Shown: positions 1 to 11,400, counted from the stretch's first letter. The stretch is DNA of 64,000 nt from Pelobates cultripes (GCA_933207985.1 OW240916.1:311970767-312034766); one strand, 5' to 3'. Numbers and translations: made by a program. Notes: generated from the letters alone by a model not told the origin.

Positions 1-75
1 ACTGGCTTGTCTGCCTCTCTGTTCCAGCAAGTCTTTAAGGGTAGCTCTCTTTAACCTTTCATACGGTATTTCCAT
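1..75 (-). pseudogene. Start of a gag-like ORF of the LTR element (partial)
   Basis: From the ATG at 75-73 an open frame of 25 codons reads MEIPYERLKRAT... and continues off the window edge. The charged, helix-like start with an LKDLLEQRG motif resembles the SAP-like N-terminus common in Gypsy gag proteins ('LK-LC-ERG'). It sits 60 nt after the LTR, where gag is expected. Whether the full gene is intact cannot be seen. Confidence 0.45.
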
Positions 76-489
76 TAATCCTGTATGTAGCTGTCTCTTT
101 GGACGATGAGGGTCATCCCATCACTTGCCACCAATTGTAACGGTACCCTCGGCATCAAATGTACAAACTGCCGTTTAGTGAATCCTCTCCTCTCGCAATA
201 ACGCAGGCTTCATTCGTATCAACTGCAATCATACGAACCGCAAGCAGGGGAACGCTTTAATCTCTCGAACGGGACCCGTACGGGTACTTCACGAGCTCCA
301 AACTCACGAATCGCCGCTAGTAGCCGAACGCATATATCTCCCAAGCGGCTAATAATCCCATCCGGCAGTCTCTAGTCGTCGGTAATAAATCCCCCCAATA
401 AAGAGACCAAGCTCCGCATTGTGGGTAAAACATGAACTGGCAAAACAGACGAACCAGCAATCCCAGTCTGTACAGATGGATCTGTCACA
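1..489 (-). mobile_element. Ty3/Gypsy-like LTR retrotransposon, 5' end
   Basis: Read on the minus strand this looks like a 5' LTR (489 down to 136, 354 bp, TGTGACAG...CCGTTACA), then a leader starting ATTGGTGGCAAGTGATGGG (possible primer binding site, 135 down), then an ATG. The rest of the element would lie left of the window. The LTR start at 489 is chosen because its TGTGACA matches the start of the related LTR at 38275; the target duplication cannot be checked because the other end is missing. The 3' terminus ACTAAACGGC...CCGTTACA is clearly similar to that of the 38275-39384 LTR. Same strand as EFNA5. An endogenous-retrovirus origin is the main alternative. Confidence 0.6.
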
Positions 490-1257
490 CCCTCAAAACT
501 GCTTAATCGGTTCTTCTGCACCCTGTATAAAGGTTATATTTTATAGATCTTTGACATTGTGTAACTGTGTGATAAACCATACATGCTATCTTTACTATAG
601 CCGAGGTTTTCCATAGATGCAGCAAATAACATTCGCTCAATTGAGCAAAACTTTTCCTTAACACAGCAGTAATCTTTCTGCACTTGAAGAAACAGAAGTA
701 TGGTAACAAAAACATGAGAAAAAATATAGAGAAATGGAAAAATAGTGTAAAATATAGAATACAGAGATGGTCCTTGGAGGGTGAAGGACCAACTAATGTA
801 AGTCAGAGTGGATACTGTGTAAAACGCACATTCACTGCCCTCTGAAATATATCCTACAATAAGAAGATTAAGATGAATTAAGCTAGTGATTATAAAATTA
901 GCTTTTTCTGAATGCAGAGTTGGGGCTTTTGTCGGCATCTGTATTTACCTTAGAGATAGTGTTTGTACCCTGCATTATTTCAGAGACAAACACATATATC
1001 TTATATTATAAACAAGCTACACTGCCTGAACAAGAGAAGCTTTGCAAACGCCAAAGTTTCATCGGTATTGCTGAAGTCATTTGTCAAAGAACGGTGACAA
1101 ATGGCATTCTGATGGAGGGAGAGAATTCAGGTAATAGCTGTAATTAGAACTCCACTTTTTATTCAATGACTTTGTATGACACACCCGAGGAGAACTGGCG
1201 AGAGCCTGGCGTTTTATCTCTGCTGCTTCAGGTTTATATAGTATATATGTTCTAGGT

Positions 1258-1375
1258 CAGGAAATCCAGATGTTGTGGACTACATCCCCCATAATGCTCT
1301 AACAGCTGAAACGCTGGCAAAGCATCAGGGGCAATGTATTCCATCTGGAGTACTGAAGGTGGCTTACCTCTTTTC
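1258..1375. mobile_element. hAT-like short MITE (CCAGATGTTGTGGACTACATC family)
   Basis: It contains CCAGATGTTGTGGACTACAT near the left end and a degraded inverse near the right end (ATGTATTCCATCTGGAGTACT). The same family is at 48518-48653 and, as a remnant, near 54395. The copy is diverged and I see no clear target duplication. The superfamily assignment is from general resemblance only. Confidence 0.5.
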
Positions 1376-1499
1376 TAGATACTCTTATGTGGTATGCTTT
1401 CACGTTTGACTGATAATATGGTAAACCGACCAAGAAAAGAACAGATCTCTGGTGTCCACATACCTTCAATCATTAAGCATATTACATTATAGATAATTT

Positions 1500-1603
1500 T
1501 TAAAGGGACACAATCGGCACCAGAACACCATCAAAACAGCAGTTTTGGTGTATAGATCATTACCCTGCAGTCTAACTGCTCAATTCTCTGCCATTTAGGA
1601 CTT
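1500..1603. mobile_element. T2-like MITE, one terminal fragment
   Basis: It starts TTAAAGGGACAC and continues with the 'cagttttggtgtatagatcatt...ctgctcaattctctgccattta' region found in the terminal repeats of the full copy at 51420-51974. It breaks off where the next repeat begins (1602). Confidence 0.6.
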
Positions 1604-1905
1604 AACCTCTTAAGGACGGCGGGCTTTCTATGCCGTCCTTTTTAGGTTGGCTCTAAATGCCGCGGTCGGCATAGAACATCCCCGCAGTCCTTATTACTTA
1701 CCCGAACGCCGTAATTTCCCCGCCGGCTATCGCCATTGGTCCCGGTGAGGGGAGACTGCCTGACAGCCCAGACAGTCCCCCTTCTGCAAATTAGGCCCCC
1801 ACGGGTCATGTGATCGCTCTGAAAGAGAGATCAAATGACCGCAATAGGTATCTTTGTGCCTGTCTGCAGGGGGGCTCAACAAGTTGCACAAAGTTCTTAA
1901 AATCA
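1602..1905. repeat. GC-rich repeat beginning TTAACCTCTTAAGGACGGC
   Basis: The start resembles the TTAACCCCTTAAGGAC terminus of the 80-bp MITEs, but the interior is different and GC-rich. There is an inverted pair TTTCTATGCCG / CGGCATAGAA around 1627-1677. The right end is uncertain. Probably another TTAA-targeting non-autonomous element. Confidence 0.4.
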
Positions 1906-2405
1906 CCATAGGCTTTGCCGTTCCTTCATCACTATCTTAAGATAAGGTCAGAGTAAGTATGTGGTTGTTTTGTTCTCACAAGGACAATTTAATATCTCCG
2001 GCAATTCAGCTTATTTATGTCTGTTGTCACAATGTGTCCTGTGCCACTGGTTTCTACAGTATATTGATGTCCGGCATTTTACCTATTACCTATTTATATT
2101 GATCAACATTCTCTAATCATTTTTACTATGATGTTTGACATAATTTGTCATTATTTTTATTGTTAAAGTCATGTCCTGATGCTGTTTCCTACTTATAATT
2201 ATTAGTTGACACAATTTTTATGGTTTATCCTGATATTCCTTCACTACTATCTGAATGATGTGCTCCTCCTTGCCTTTGCCTAGTAATATCTACCATTTGT
2301 GTTATTGGTTTATACCTCTCCTGACTGTAACAATCCATCCATTCACAGTGTGAGGTGTAGATGAGATTCTGATATTTACAATAAGTTGCCATTGCTGCTT
2401 TGCAT

Positions 2406-2422
2406 AACAACCTCTTTTATTT
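2406..2422. repeat. Target-site duplication, left copy (17 bp)
   Basis: AACAACCTCTTTTATTT, identical to 3012-3028. Confidence 0.8.
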
Positions 2423-3011
2423 TTTATTTTTTTATTTTTTTGACAATCTTTATATATCATTTTTTTCCTATTTTTTTTCAAGTTCAAGTGGGGCTACAGA
2501 AAAGAGTAAAGGGTCAAATTGGTATTCAGGCCACGCATTGGCTGTAGTTAACAGAGACATGTACATGTGAAGATATATAGTAGCATTTTGAGTTCATGCG
2601 GTTGTCTGAGGTTGGATGTCCAGAATAACATTTATTGCTTGTTACATTGTTTCGTAATAGTGTAGGTCTTTTGCGTCTGTTCATTGTACATCTCACCCAT
2701 GTTTTATTTTTTTAATTTTTTTTTTGTTTGTGGTTCTGTTGCATTTGGCAGAGAGGGTCTACATGTCAGTTGTGAGACCTCAGTTGGGTCAAGTGGGCAG
2801 CGGGCTGCAGTCGCGCATGTGGTGGGAACAGACTGCGTATGCGCACCGTCATACTGGGTACAGGTGTGTTATCTGGGCCGTCAGTCCCGAACCCATTCAC
2901 GGATGGTCGGTCGCTATATGTTTGTGGTGTTCCCTCTACCTTAGGTGATAGCGCTTAGGTCGCCAGGTCGCCATGTCGCCTTTTGGGTGTGCCCTTTATG
3001 TCGGGGTGTTG
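2423..3011 (-). mobile_element. L1-like retroposon, 5'-truncated, with 17-bp target duplication
   Basis: The 17-bp direct repeat AACAACCTCTTTTATTT flanks the segment exactly (2406-2422 and 3012-3028). The left side of the insert is T-rich, i.e. an A-rich tail on the minus strand (A6TA6TA5TA...), so the element is inserted on the minus strand. These are hallmarks of LINE-mediated target-primed insertion. The 589-bp body has a GC-rich 5' half and a second internal A-rich tract (about 2700-2725). I find no coding frame, so it is probably only 3' untranslated sequence. The short ORFs at 2684-2948 lie antisense to it and are not genes. Confidence 0.7.
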
Positions 3012-3028
3012 AACAACCTCTTTTATTT
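3012..3028. repeat. Target-site duplication, right copy (17 bp)
   Basis: AACAACCTCTTTTATTT, identical to 2406-2422. Confidence 0.8.
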
Positions 3029-5532
3029 CTCTATTAGGTTCTGCCTTTTCTTACAGGCAGCTATTGTTTGTGTTTCCTGTAACGACAGGTAAGTAGCTCA
3101 CAAGCCAAGATGAATCAGTGAGAATTCTGTCTTTGATAAATACATCCTTCCAGAGAATGGTGGGATTTTCAGTTTAATTTCTCCTCCCTGTTTGATAGCC
3201 GGGTATGACTGTGTTCATTCAGCACTGTCGGGAATTGTATGACTTGTTCCAGTCTGATCTCTAGAAGTTATGTTTTTCACAAGGTTTTGATTTGAAAGTG
3301 CCATCCATTGAGTATTTCCTCTATATTAAAGAAAGCCATTAACTCTTGTTTTGCGAAAATATGCTTATAATTTCTGGATTGTGTTTTTATGTTTTAAGCA
3401 AGTTTCCTATAATCTATTTTATTATTCTCCATAGCAAGACGGGTGTCTGATTTCTGAAAGGAGTTCGTCTCCTATTAGTCTAGATTTGTTCCTTTTCTAT
3501 ATGTTTGATTATCATGACATTAATTCCTACCCGGCACAATATTTTACAAGGATTTCTCCTATATTTGAGGTTGCAGACCCGCTTTGTCTGAGCAGATATT
3601 ATGACAACATCCTCATGATTACTAGTTTGGCTTTTGATAAGGCTTGGCAGCTTTGTGCAGTTAAGTAATGTTTTTTATAACTATTAGCTGTATTTAAATT
3701 CTGTCCCTCCTACTATGGATACTGCTCGGGTATTCCTATAAGTAAATCATATCACGTTTGATTAGGAATAAGGAAAATTGTTTTATATTTACCATAATTT
3801 ACGTTCTCACCCATATACTATGGGAGCTGTGAAGCTAGTTACAAGGACTGCCTGTTGGGGAGGAGGTGGATCTATTTATACCAATTTCAAAGTTCTATTT
3901 TCAGTCCTTTTTGCTGTGAGTTGAAGAGCTAACCCATGAGTAAATGCTGCCACGAATAATGATCAGGAAAATAAAATAAATTAAAAAAGTAAAGTATGAA
4001 ACCATTTTCCTTAATATATAACCAGTACTGAGTAGGGGAATGGGTTTTCATTATCACTTTATTCCTGAGTGTACATTTGCAGCCCCTTCGAGTGGATAAC
4101 AATAAACCAGAATTCAATGTTCCATTTACAATGAGCTTGGGAAAGGGCTTCAGAGGCACTGGACTGAAACATGACTGTGTAATAGCGAGTCCAGGGCTCA
4201 GAACAGGCTTACAGCAGGTAGAGATAGAAAACAGAGAGATAGTCTTTTGTTTTCTCTATATTTGTTTGGAATAAATGAAAGGGCAATCTGAATTCTGTCC
4301 CTTTCTGAATGTTTAATTCTGACTGTCAATATGATGTTCTGAACTGTGAATTTTCATGAGTTGATTAGGGAATTTCAAAGCTGTGGCAAAAATAGATGAG
4401 AAGGAATAAAAATGAAAGAAATGATTATACAGAAGGGTTTTATTTACTAAACAGTGTACGGCGGAAACATTTGGCAAGTCCGAATTGTTTCTTCTGAAAT
4501 AAATATTTAGTTGGTTCATTCTGAATTTTGTCGATGTGGAATTTTGGTACAAATGCATTTCCTATGCAATCATTTCAGCAAAAACAATTCAGATGAACCA
4601 GAATGATGCAAAAATGCACATATTAGTGTACTGCAATAATAAAAAAAATGTCTTCTCTATTCCCTCCCCTTATTTCTGGTGCCATAGATGGATCAAACCA
4701 AAAGAATGGCTCATCCATTGCCCAAATCATGATTCAGAGTTGTGGAATTCGGAAAAATTGCCAAAATGAGGACAATTTGCATTTCGGTTGGAACTGAATG
4801 TACATGTCTACTAAACAGTGAATTGTCATGAAACAAAACTTTAATTTAAAAATGCTAAGTTAATTCTCCACCTCTGCTCTAGTAACAGTTTTTTTAACCT
4901 GGATTTTGAAAATTGTTTATCAGTTACCCACAATTCACTGTTCCATAAATAACCCCCCAATAAGCTCTCTCTAGGTTATTACACATTCTGGGTCACACAT
5001 TCTTTGATTTACTGAACTGCTTCTTCTCACAAATACAGATTTTTATAGGAGGCAGCAGTTCTCTGCCTTTCTTTATTTTTTATTGGGCTGCGATCAATTG
5101 GAAGGATTTTCTCCAATAAAAACTTTAAAATGAGGCTCAAGAGAACGCCACGAACAATTTAACTGTAGATGAAAATCTCTAATGTATAAATCTGTTCCAA
5201 GTGTCTTCCTGGGATCTTACAAATAAAATAGAATGTGACCACTAAACTTTGTAAGCTTTCTGAGGGCACAACTTGAAATATTTTTTTTAAAACTTTAAAA
5301 CATGCAAATAATATGGAACAGCAGGAAGGAGATGATGTGGTTGTGGTACATCATGAGTGCTTGCTTCAGCATTCCTTATTGGTATTTTTTTTTTAATTAC
5401 CATAAAATTATAAAGTAACAAGCTAAATTATTAGGATATCATACATTGAAAATCCACTTTTGTAGTAATGTTATTTGTTTATCAAATCTAAAAGACATGG
5501 TGTCATCAGATCTATGCCAGTTCGATTAGTCA

Positions 5533-5892
<360 letters not shown>

Positions 5893-6437
5893 ATGTACTT
5901 TGTAAGAAAAATATTCACAGATATAAATGAATATATGCAAATATAGAAAGAAAGATATTTAAGTTGTCTTAAGCACACAAGGAATCCATTAAACAACAAC
6001 AAGCGTGCACACACAAACGTATTATTTTTCTCCAAAACAAACGGACAATTCTGTTCTAAATTAATTCTAAAAATTTCAAAAAACTCGACCCCACACACAG
6101 CAGCTCTGAAAAATTGTTCCACAATAGGAACAAAGCATTGTGTCAGATATGTAACTGAGTACAAAAAGCATTGTCATTTTTATTTTCAGACCACATGGTT
6201 TTCAGATTTCCTTATCAATAGCATGACAAGTATTTCTTAATACATAGGTTTTTGGAGCTAGCACTAGGTTTAGGATCTTAAAGGACTGATGCGCAGAGGT
6301 GCTTGACATAATGCCAGCTTGGCCTATGTTTGGCAGTACCTAACGCCATCAACCAAATAATTAAATAATTTGTAAACTAATGCAGGAGAGAAATATCATT
6401 ACAAATGGTTGTTAATGACTAAGCAGTGGTGATACAT

Positions 6438-6894
6438 TTAAAGGGACACTATAGGCATCCAGACCACTTCAGCTGGGTTTTAATAAACTGCAATACTTAC
6501 CTTTGTGGGTTAAACCCACAGTTAGTAACTGTCTACAAGACAGAATTTCCTGGTTGAGGACATCCATATCATGTAAATCCCCATAGGAAAGTATTGTACA
6601 TGTTTTCCTGTGGGGGAAGTACTAATGCGAGCGTGGCTATTGCCATGCATGCGCGTTAGGTCTCCCCCGCAGGCTGACACTGCCAGTGGAGTAGTGAAGG
6701 TGGAGCCTAAACAGTGACTGTAATCAGTGCTGTAATTATCGGTGTTGGAATCAGGTAAGTGTCAGAAATGATTTTTAACCCTTCTGCACCACGGGGGGAG
6801 GGAGGGGGACATGATGGTGGTGGGGGGGGGACTACAGGGAGCTGTAGTATCAGGAAAATAACTTTGTTTTCTTAGCACTGTAGTTTCCTTTTGA
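6438..6894. mobile_element. T2-like MITE (TTAAAGGGACACTATAGGCA subfamily)
   Basis: It starts TTAAAGGGACACTATAGGCA and ends with a decayed inverse near TAGTTTCCTTTTGA. The interior shares several blocks with 62222-62721 (for example AATCCCCATAGGAAAG and GCGTTAGGTCTCC), so the two are one subfamily. About 6790-6830 is a run of G tracts interrupted by single A or T. Confidence 0.7.
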
Positions 6895-7557
6895 AATAGT
6901 ACGTATCAGACGTTTGCAAAATATTCCACAGGTGATTTCTTCTCACACATCTTATGATCTATATTGTGAGTGAATTGGGATTGATGAAACTACAGATCGA
7001 AAACTGCATTCAGTTGATGAGTGGAAAAGAGTTAATAATCCTTGACTTTAGCGCTGTGTAGAAAATATACTAAGTAGACAGGGTGTATTAGTTATATGCA
7101 CAGAGTGGAACTGTGATTGCAGACAGTCTGTTCCTAACATTTTGATATATAACACTCCAGAGAAGCCATGCATTTTTATAAGGAAAAACCTGTATACCAG
7201 GGAAAAAGTACTGAAATAACATTCCCCGAATGAACCAGGGTAGGGTAAGACAGTTCTTTTTTGGATGATGAATGAAAAAAGTTGCAATAGTTTTAGTTGG
7301 TGAATATAGGATCTTGAAAGCATTATGTTTGGGTTTTTTTTTTGCCACAGATTTTAGCAGGGCCAGACTGGGAACCAAAAGCAGACCCGGAAAAAAATTC
7401 TATACCTGCTTTATTTTAGGTAGACCTTCTTAAGCATATAGCCAATGTTTCAGTCCTATGACCTTGATATATTAAGGAAAGTTTGGTAATGGGACTGAAA
7501 TGATGACTTGGTACATTTATGGTAGCAGGAACTCAGTGTAGTTGCTGCGCAGTGCTA

Positions 7558-7572
7558 AGAGAAAGTGACACA
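7558..7572. repeat. Target-site duplication, left copy (15 bp)
   Basis: AGAGAAAGTGACACA, identical to 8524-8538. Confidence 0.85.
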
Positions 7573-8523
7573 TCATAACGGCACTACTCTGCATCTCACC
7601 TCCACCCAGGAGGCGGACTCCTTCCTCAAGGCGCTGAAGCTCCCACCGAGACCAGATCCAACTGACGAGCCCACCAGCTCCCATACATGGGACCCCACCA
7701 GAACTGTCCCCTTTGTACCGAGGAGAAGGTAAATGCCGATAGCGGACACTTGACGTAAATGACTGCTGCTCATCACGCTGACAAAAAGTTACCAGAGTTA
7801 ACAATAATGTTTTTCTTTTACCAGTTCTACGATTACTTATATACCAAGGGTTTAGCACCAATTAGGGAATCCAGCAGGACACACACCCATATAACACTTC
7901 CTTAAGTTAAAGGGCCACCTCACAGGCGATGACCCATGTATCAATAACTTAATTACTGGGCACTGCAAGACCCACAAAAGCCACCGCCAAGCCGGAGCCT
8001 GCTCATATACCAATAGTACATATCCACCAACCCCCCGAGGCCCCCTAGGTTAAGGGTCAAGGACCACACACACATCGTACAATCATCTACGAGGCACACA
8101 GGACAACTTAACGATAGAGAGATCTAAGTTCATGGACAATACACCCAGCAACCATGCCCTGGACTAGGGATACATTGGCGAGTAGTGTAGTACGAACTTG
8201 TGTCGCCACAGCATCCACTAGGACCCACTTACACTAAATAAGCAACCATAGTACACCAATCAGAGCTGAACATGCTACGTAACACCAAGATAACTACACG
8301 TAACTTATCACCTTAGGGGGACCTATGGTGACACAACGATAGATCAAACAGAATTATTGTAACATGTAAAATGAACCTTATAAAAAACCTGTGCACTGTC
8401 TTTTAATGCCAACTGTTCATCTATGTTATATGCTTGACTATCTGAGAGAACTGTTGTGGCATCTTCATCACTTGTAATAAGCAATTGCACAACAAAAATA
8501 AAGAATTCAAAAAAAAAAAAAAA
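7573..8523 (+). mobile_element. L1-like retroposon with poly(A) and 15-bp target duplication, apparently lacking ORF2
   Basis: An exact 15-bp direct repeat AGAGAAAGTGACACA brackets the segment (7558-7572 and 8524-8538). The right end carries AATAAAG followed by about 16 A residues just before the duplication, so it was inserted on the plus strand by target-primed reverse transcription. The first 159 bases are an open frame resembling the end of an L1 ORF1; the remaining roughly 790 bases have no long frame and look like a 3' untranslated region. No endonuclease or reverse transcriptase sequence follows, unlike a standard L1. A processed cellular transcript is the main alternative. Confidence 0.7.
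7574..7732 (+). pseudogene. Possible C-terminal end of an L1-type ORF1 protein
   Basis: The frame from 7574 runs 52 codons to TAA at 7730-7732. It begins HNGTTLHLTSTQEADSFLKA and continues with a proline-rich tail ending in PFVPRRR. The pattern 'H-x-G-T/K-x-x-x-L/F-S/T-T/S-x-E-E/A-A-x-x-F-L' is what I expect at the end of the L1 ORF1 C-terminal domain. The match is by eye. The 5' end is lost at the insertion junction. The antisense frame at 7517-7861 is a shadow. Confidence 0.4.
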
Positions 8524-8538
8524 AGAGAAAGTGACACA
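8524..8538. repeat. Target-site duplication, right copy (15 bp)
   Basis: AGAGAAAGTGACACA directly after the poly(A) tract; identical to 7558-7572. Confidence 0.85.
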
Positions 8539-11040
8539 GTGTAGCACTAGGGGGAGGCTGAGGAACCACTCAGCTAGCATAGTAGACCAGCCAAGGACAA
8601 AAGCGGACCACCGAGAAATTTCACAATGCCCCAGTCCAGCCTTGCATTATAGACATATGCCCCATTTTTTTAGTTAATAAGTATTGTGACATATGACGCC
8701 CATAACTCTGTCTATCAAACTGATCTCTAATTGTAAACATAGCGATTAAACGCATTTGCAGTTAAAGTTGTTCAAATATTTTCTCAAAATTTCAGTAGCG
8801 TATTTCATATAGTTTTCAATAGTCCTTTATTTGAGTTCCAAATGATCAGTAAGCCTGTATAAATTATTGTATTACACAACTGAGTGACATATCATAAAGA
8901 TGAGCCAAAAATGCCCAAAAATGCTAGACCGTAAATTAATTGGAAATTTCTTGAGCAAACTCAAAACTCCATTGAATTTGTCAATCTTACGGGAGCACCA
9001 GAACATTCCTTGGTTTTTCGATAAGGAGCAAAGAACTTTGAATTTCTGGAATAGTTTCAGGGGAAGATTTGGAATGCTAATGTAAGTTTAGATTAAATTA
9101 CTCTTAGATGTATATTAACACTTTGGTAATATTTCCAAAGAACTTGATGGACCCATAGCAGTTTGATGTTCTGCGGAGCCTCCTCAATTCGACACAAGAC
9201 AAATTGAAAAATCAAAACTGGTGAAATTGTTCTGGAATACAATCACTCCTATATATGCCCCTGAACAACATGATAAATGCAGCAAATGATAGCTTATTGT
9301 GCTTGTGTTCCAGGATTAATGTTAATACAGAGCCATCTGGCTGTGATGAAAGGTCTTTGAAATATGGGATTTGGTCAAATACACTAATCCAGTTTCATAT
9401 TTTTATTTCTCTTGGCTTTCCATATTTTCAAAATAGTTGATGGTAATAGAAATAGCCAATTACCTCAGCCCTGAAGCATATTGTTCAACATATTCTGTAG
9501 GAGGAAAATTGTCCAATTACAAAATACATACTGAAACCTGAATAAGATATCATATATCTTAATTTAGGGTCATAAAATAATACTAATCAGCACTTCAAGG
9601 TCTAAACTATCAGTTTTTTACAATCCGTAAACCTCAGAATCTTACTTTTTCGGTTCCATCTCAACCCCCCTCAATTCTTTTAGTTTTTAAAAATGAAAAA
9701 AAACAAAAACGTGAAGTATTTTGTCTACATCTAATAACATCCCAGGAGGAAATCAATCTCATCTGGACTGTATCTATTTAACTACAATAATCAAGTTTCT
9801 TTTGTGATTTATGATGTTAAGACCGCCATGTTTATGCGGTAATGATTTGTTGGCATTAATTTGCCAGGACACATGCAGAACCTTCCTAAAATGTACAAGA
9901 TATGAAAAAGCAATGCGGTTTTACTGCCAAACAACATGGAAAAGAAATCTGCAGCTTTATGATAAAAGGATTCTGGGATAGGAATTAATAGTGCTCATGC
10001 TAACTTGACAGTTCTGAACAAGCGCCAGATGAAAGTTTTAGCCTAAGGTGATCACCCAATTGAAATTTCTCTTTAATTATTATAAAGCATTTTCAGGCAT
10101 GCAATCGAGGAGGATTTGCAACTGTCGTTTTTGTGACATTTGACATTGATGTGCTTTGAATGATTAATTAGTATTTAAAATGAAAGCCCACCCAGAGCCT
10201 TAAGAAAGGCATAATTACGAGAGATATCTTTGTGCACAAGAATTTGGAACCCACGAACAGTAAATGAAATTCTATTTTCACTCAACGTGCTGGCAAGACA
10301 TTTTTCCTAAACAAAAAAAGCAAAAAAACCTTATATTGGATGTGCTAAACATCCCTATAACAATTACCGACCTATTACAATGTAGATGCCACCATTTTTA
10401 ATTCCTTGAAGCAGATTTACTTGAGGTTAGGGTTGTTTTTAACGTCAGACACTTATTGTTTTTAACATTGTCAATGCAATATAACATACAAAGTTCATCT
10501 TGGAACTAATGAAACATAAAACACAAGAAAGGATACACAGTCACCCAGAAGTATATATTATGTGAAAAGATTGGTTCACAGCCAGAGCTCAATCTATCAC
10601 ACCGTATTGATGATACACTAACCTCTGCTCACTGACCTCCCTTTGCTTTCAGTTAATTGATGTTCCTCCACTACTAGTCACAATGATAAGGCAGACGAAC
10701 ATAAACAAATGGAAAAAGGGGTCACGACTTACTTCTATTTGAATGTTGACATTTGTAAAACTGTATGTGTGTTTTAGCTCTGCAGAAAATATTTTTCTTA
10801 GAAAACATGTGGAATTTCTGATTTTAATGTACATTGTAGAATTACTAGTAACCCAGATGAAGTATGAAAGATACTTCTGGAGGGGGTTTATGACCTGTGA
10901 CTGTGGGATGCATGGCGTACATGAATGCACGCCTCGTGAATGAGCCACATAGACTATACAATTTAATTCCATGGGAACAGTGTTACTATATCTCACAAAT
11001 CACTCATTGTTATACACATAGATCTGTATTCCTAGCGCTA
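8539..11040. other. Unique-looking intronic DNA, possible conserved block
   Basis: No repeat family recognised. The stretch 9780-10240 has a moderate base mix, several TAAT cores (near 10165), the palindrome GGTGATCACC (10047-10056) and no decay signs of a transposon. It is a candidate regulatory element (see findings). The rest is AT-rich without notable signals. Confidence 0.3.
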
Positions 11041-11059
11041 GTTACTATACTAGTAATCA

Positions 11060-11400
11060 TGCGTTCCAGTGGCATCTATTGTGCATCCTATCGACACACA
11101 ATACACGACCCGGAAGTGGGGCGCATGTAGCCGGCGGTGGAACGCATTATGCGTTCCAAGTGCGGACAGCCGGAAACCCGGAAGTGAAATAAGGAGGAGA
11201 TATAAAAGGACGCCAAGGAGGCACCCCCTCAGAAGACATCAACTGACACCAACTGAGGAATCCCCTACCATAGGGCGAAACGCGTTTTGGATCAGACTGT
11301 AAACACAGGACTTTTAATTACTATTTTTATTGGAACTTTCCTACTTTGCTATTTGCACTTTTATTCACCTTACCAATAAAGTTTTGTTTTCCTTGGAAAA
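11060..11400 (+). mobile_element. LTR-like or Penelope-like terminal unit with TATA box, hammerhead-like motif and AATAAA
   Basis: A CpG-rich upstream part with repeated CCGGAAGTG / ACCCGGAAGTG motifs (Ets-like) precedes TATAAAAGG (11201-11209). About 45 nt later comes CTGAGGAA (11253), a short stem CCCTA/TAGGG, then GAAACGCG (11277), and an AATAAA at 11375-11380. The order TATA, structured motif, AATAAA suggests the R-containing terminal repeat of a retroelement. Exact ends and a target duplication were not found, so the boundaries are approximate. Confidence 0.5.
11253..11288 (+). ncRNA. Hammerhead-like core motif, copy 1
   Basis: CTGAGGAATC, hairpin CCCTA-CCA-TAGGG, C, then GAAACGCGTT. 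It resembles the hammerhead core (CUGANGA, stem II, GAAA), but has an extra base before stem II and at most a 2-bp stem III. Catalysis is not shown. The same arrangement recurs at 58665 and 20189. Confidence 0.35.

Noticed and set aside
1..489. Reading the left-edge LTR on the plus strand (TGTAACGG start)
   Set aside because: The sequence before it is not a polypurine tract, whereas on the minus strand the leader and gag-like ATG follow in the right order and the LTR end matches the 38275 LTR.
2684..2948. Two overlapping plus-strand ORFs of 74-86 codons
   Set aside because: Antisense to the minus-strand L1-like retroposon body.
7517..7861. 114-codon minus-strand ORF
   Set aside because: Antisense to the plus-strand retroposon that carries its own target duplication and poly(A); no recognisable domain.
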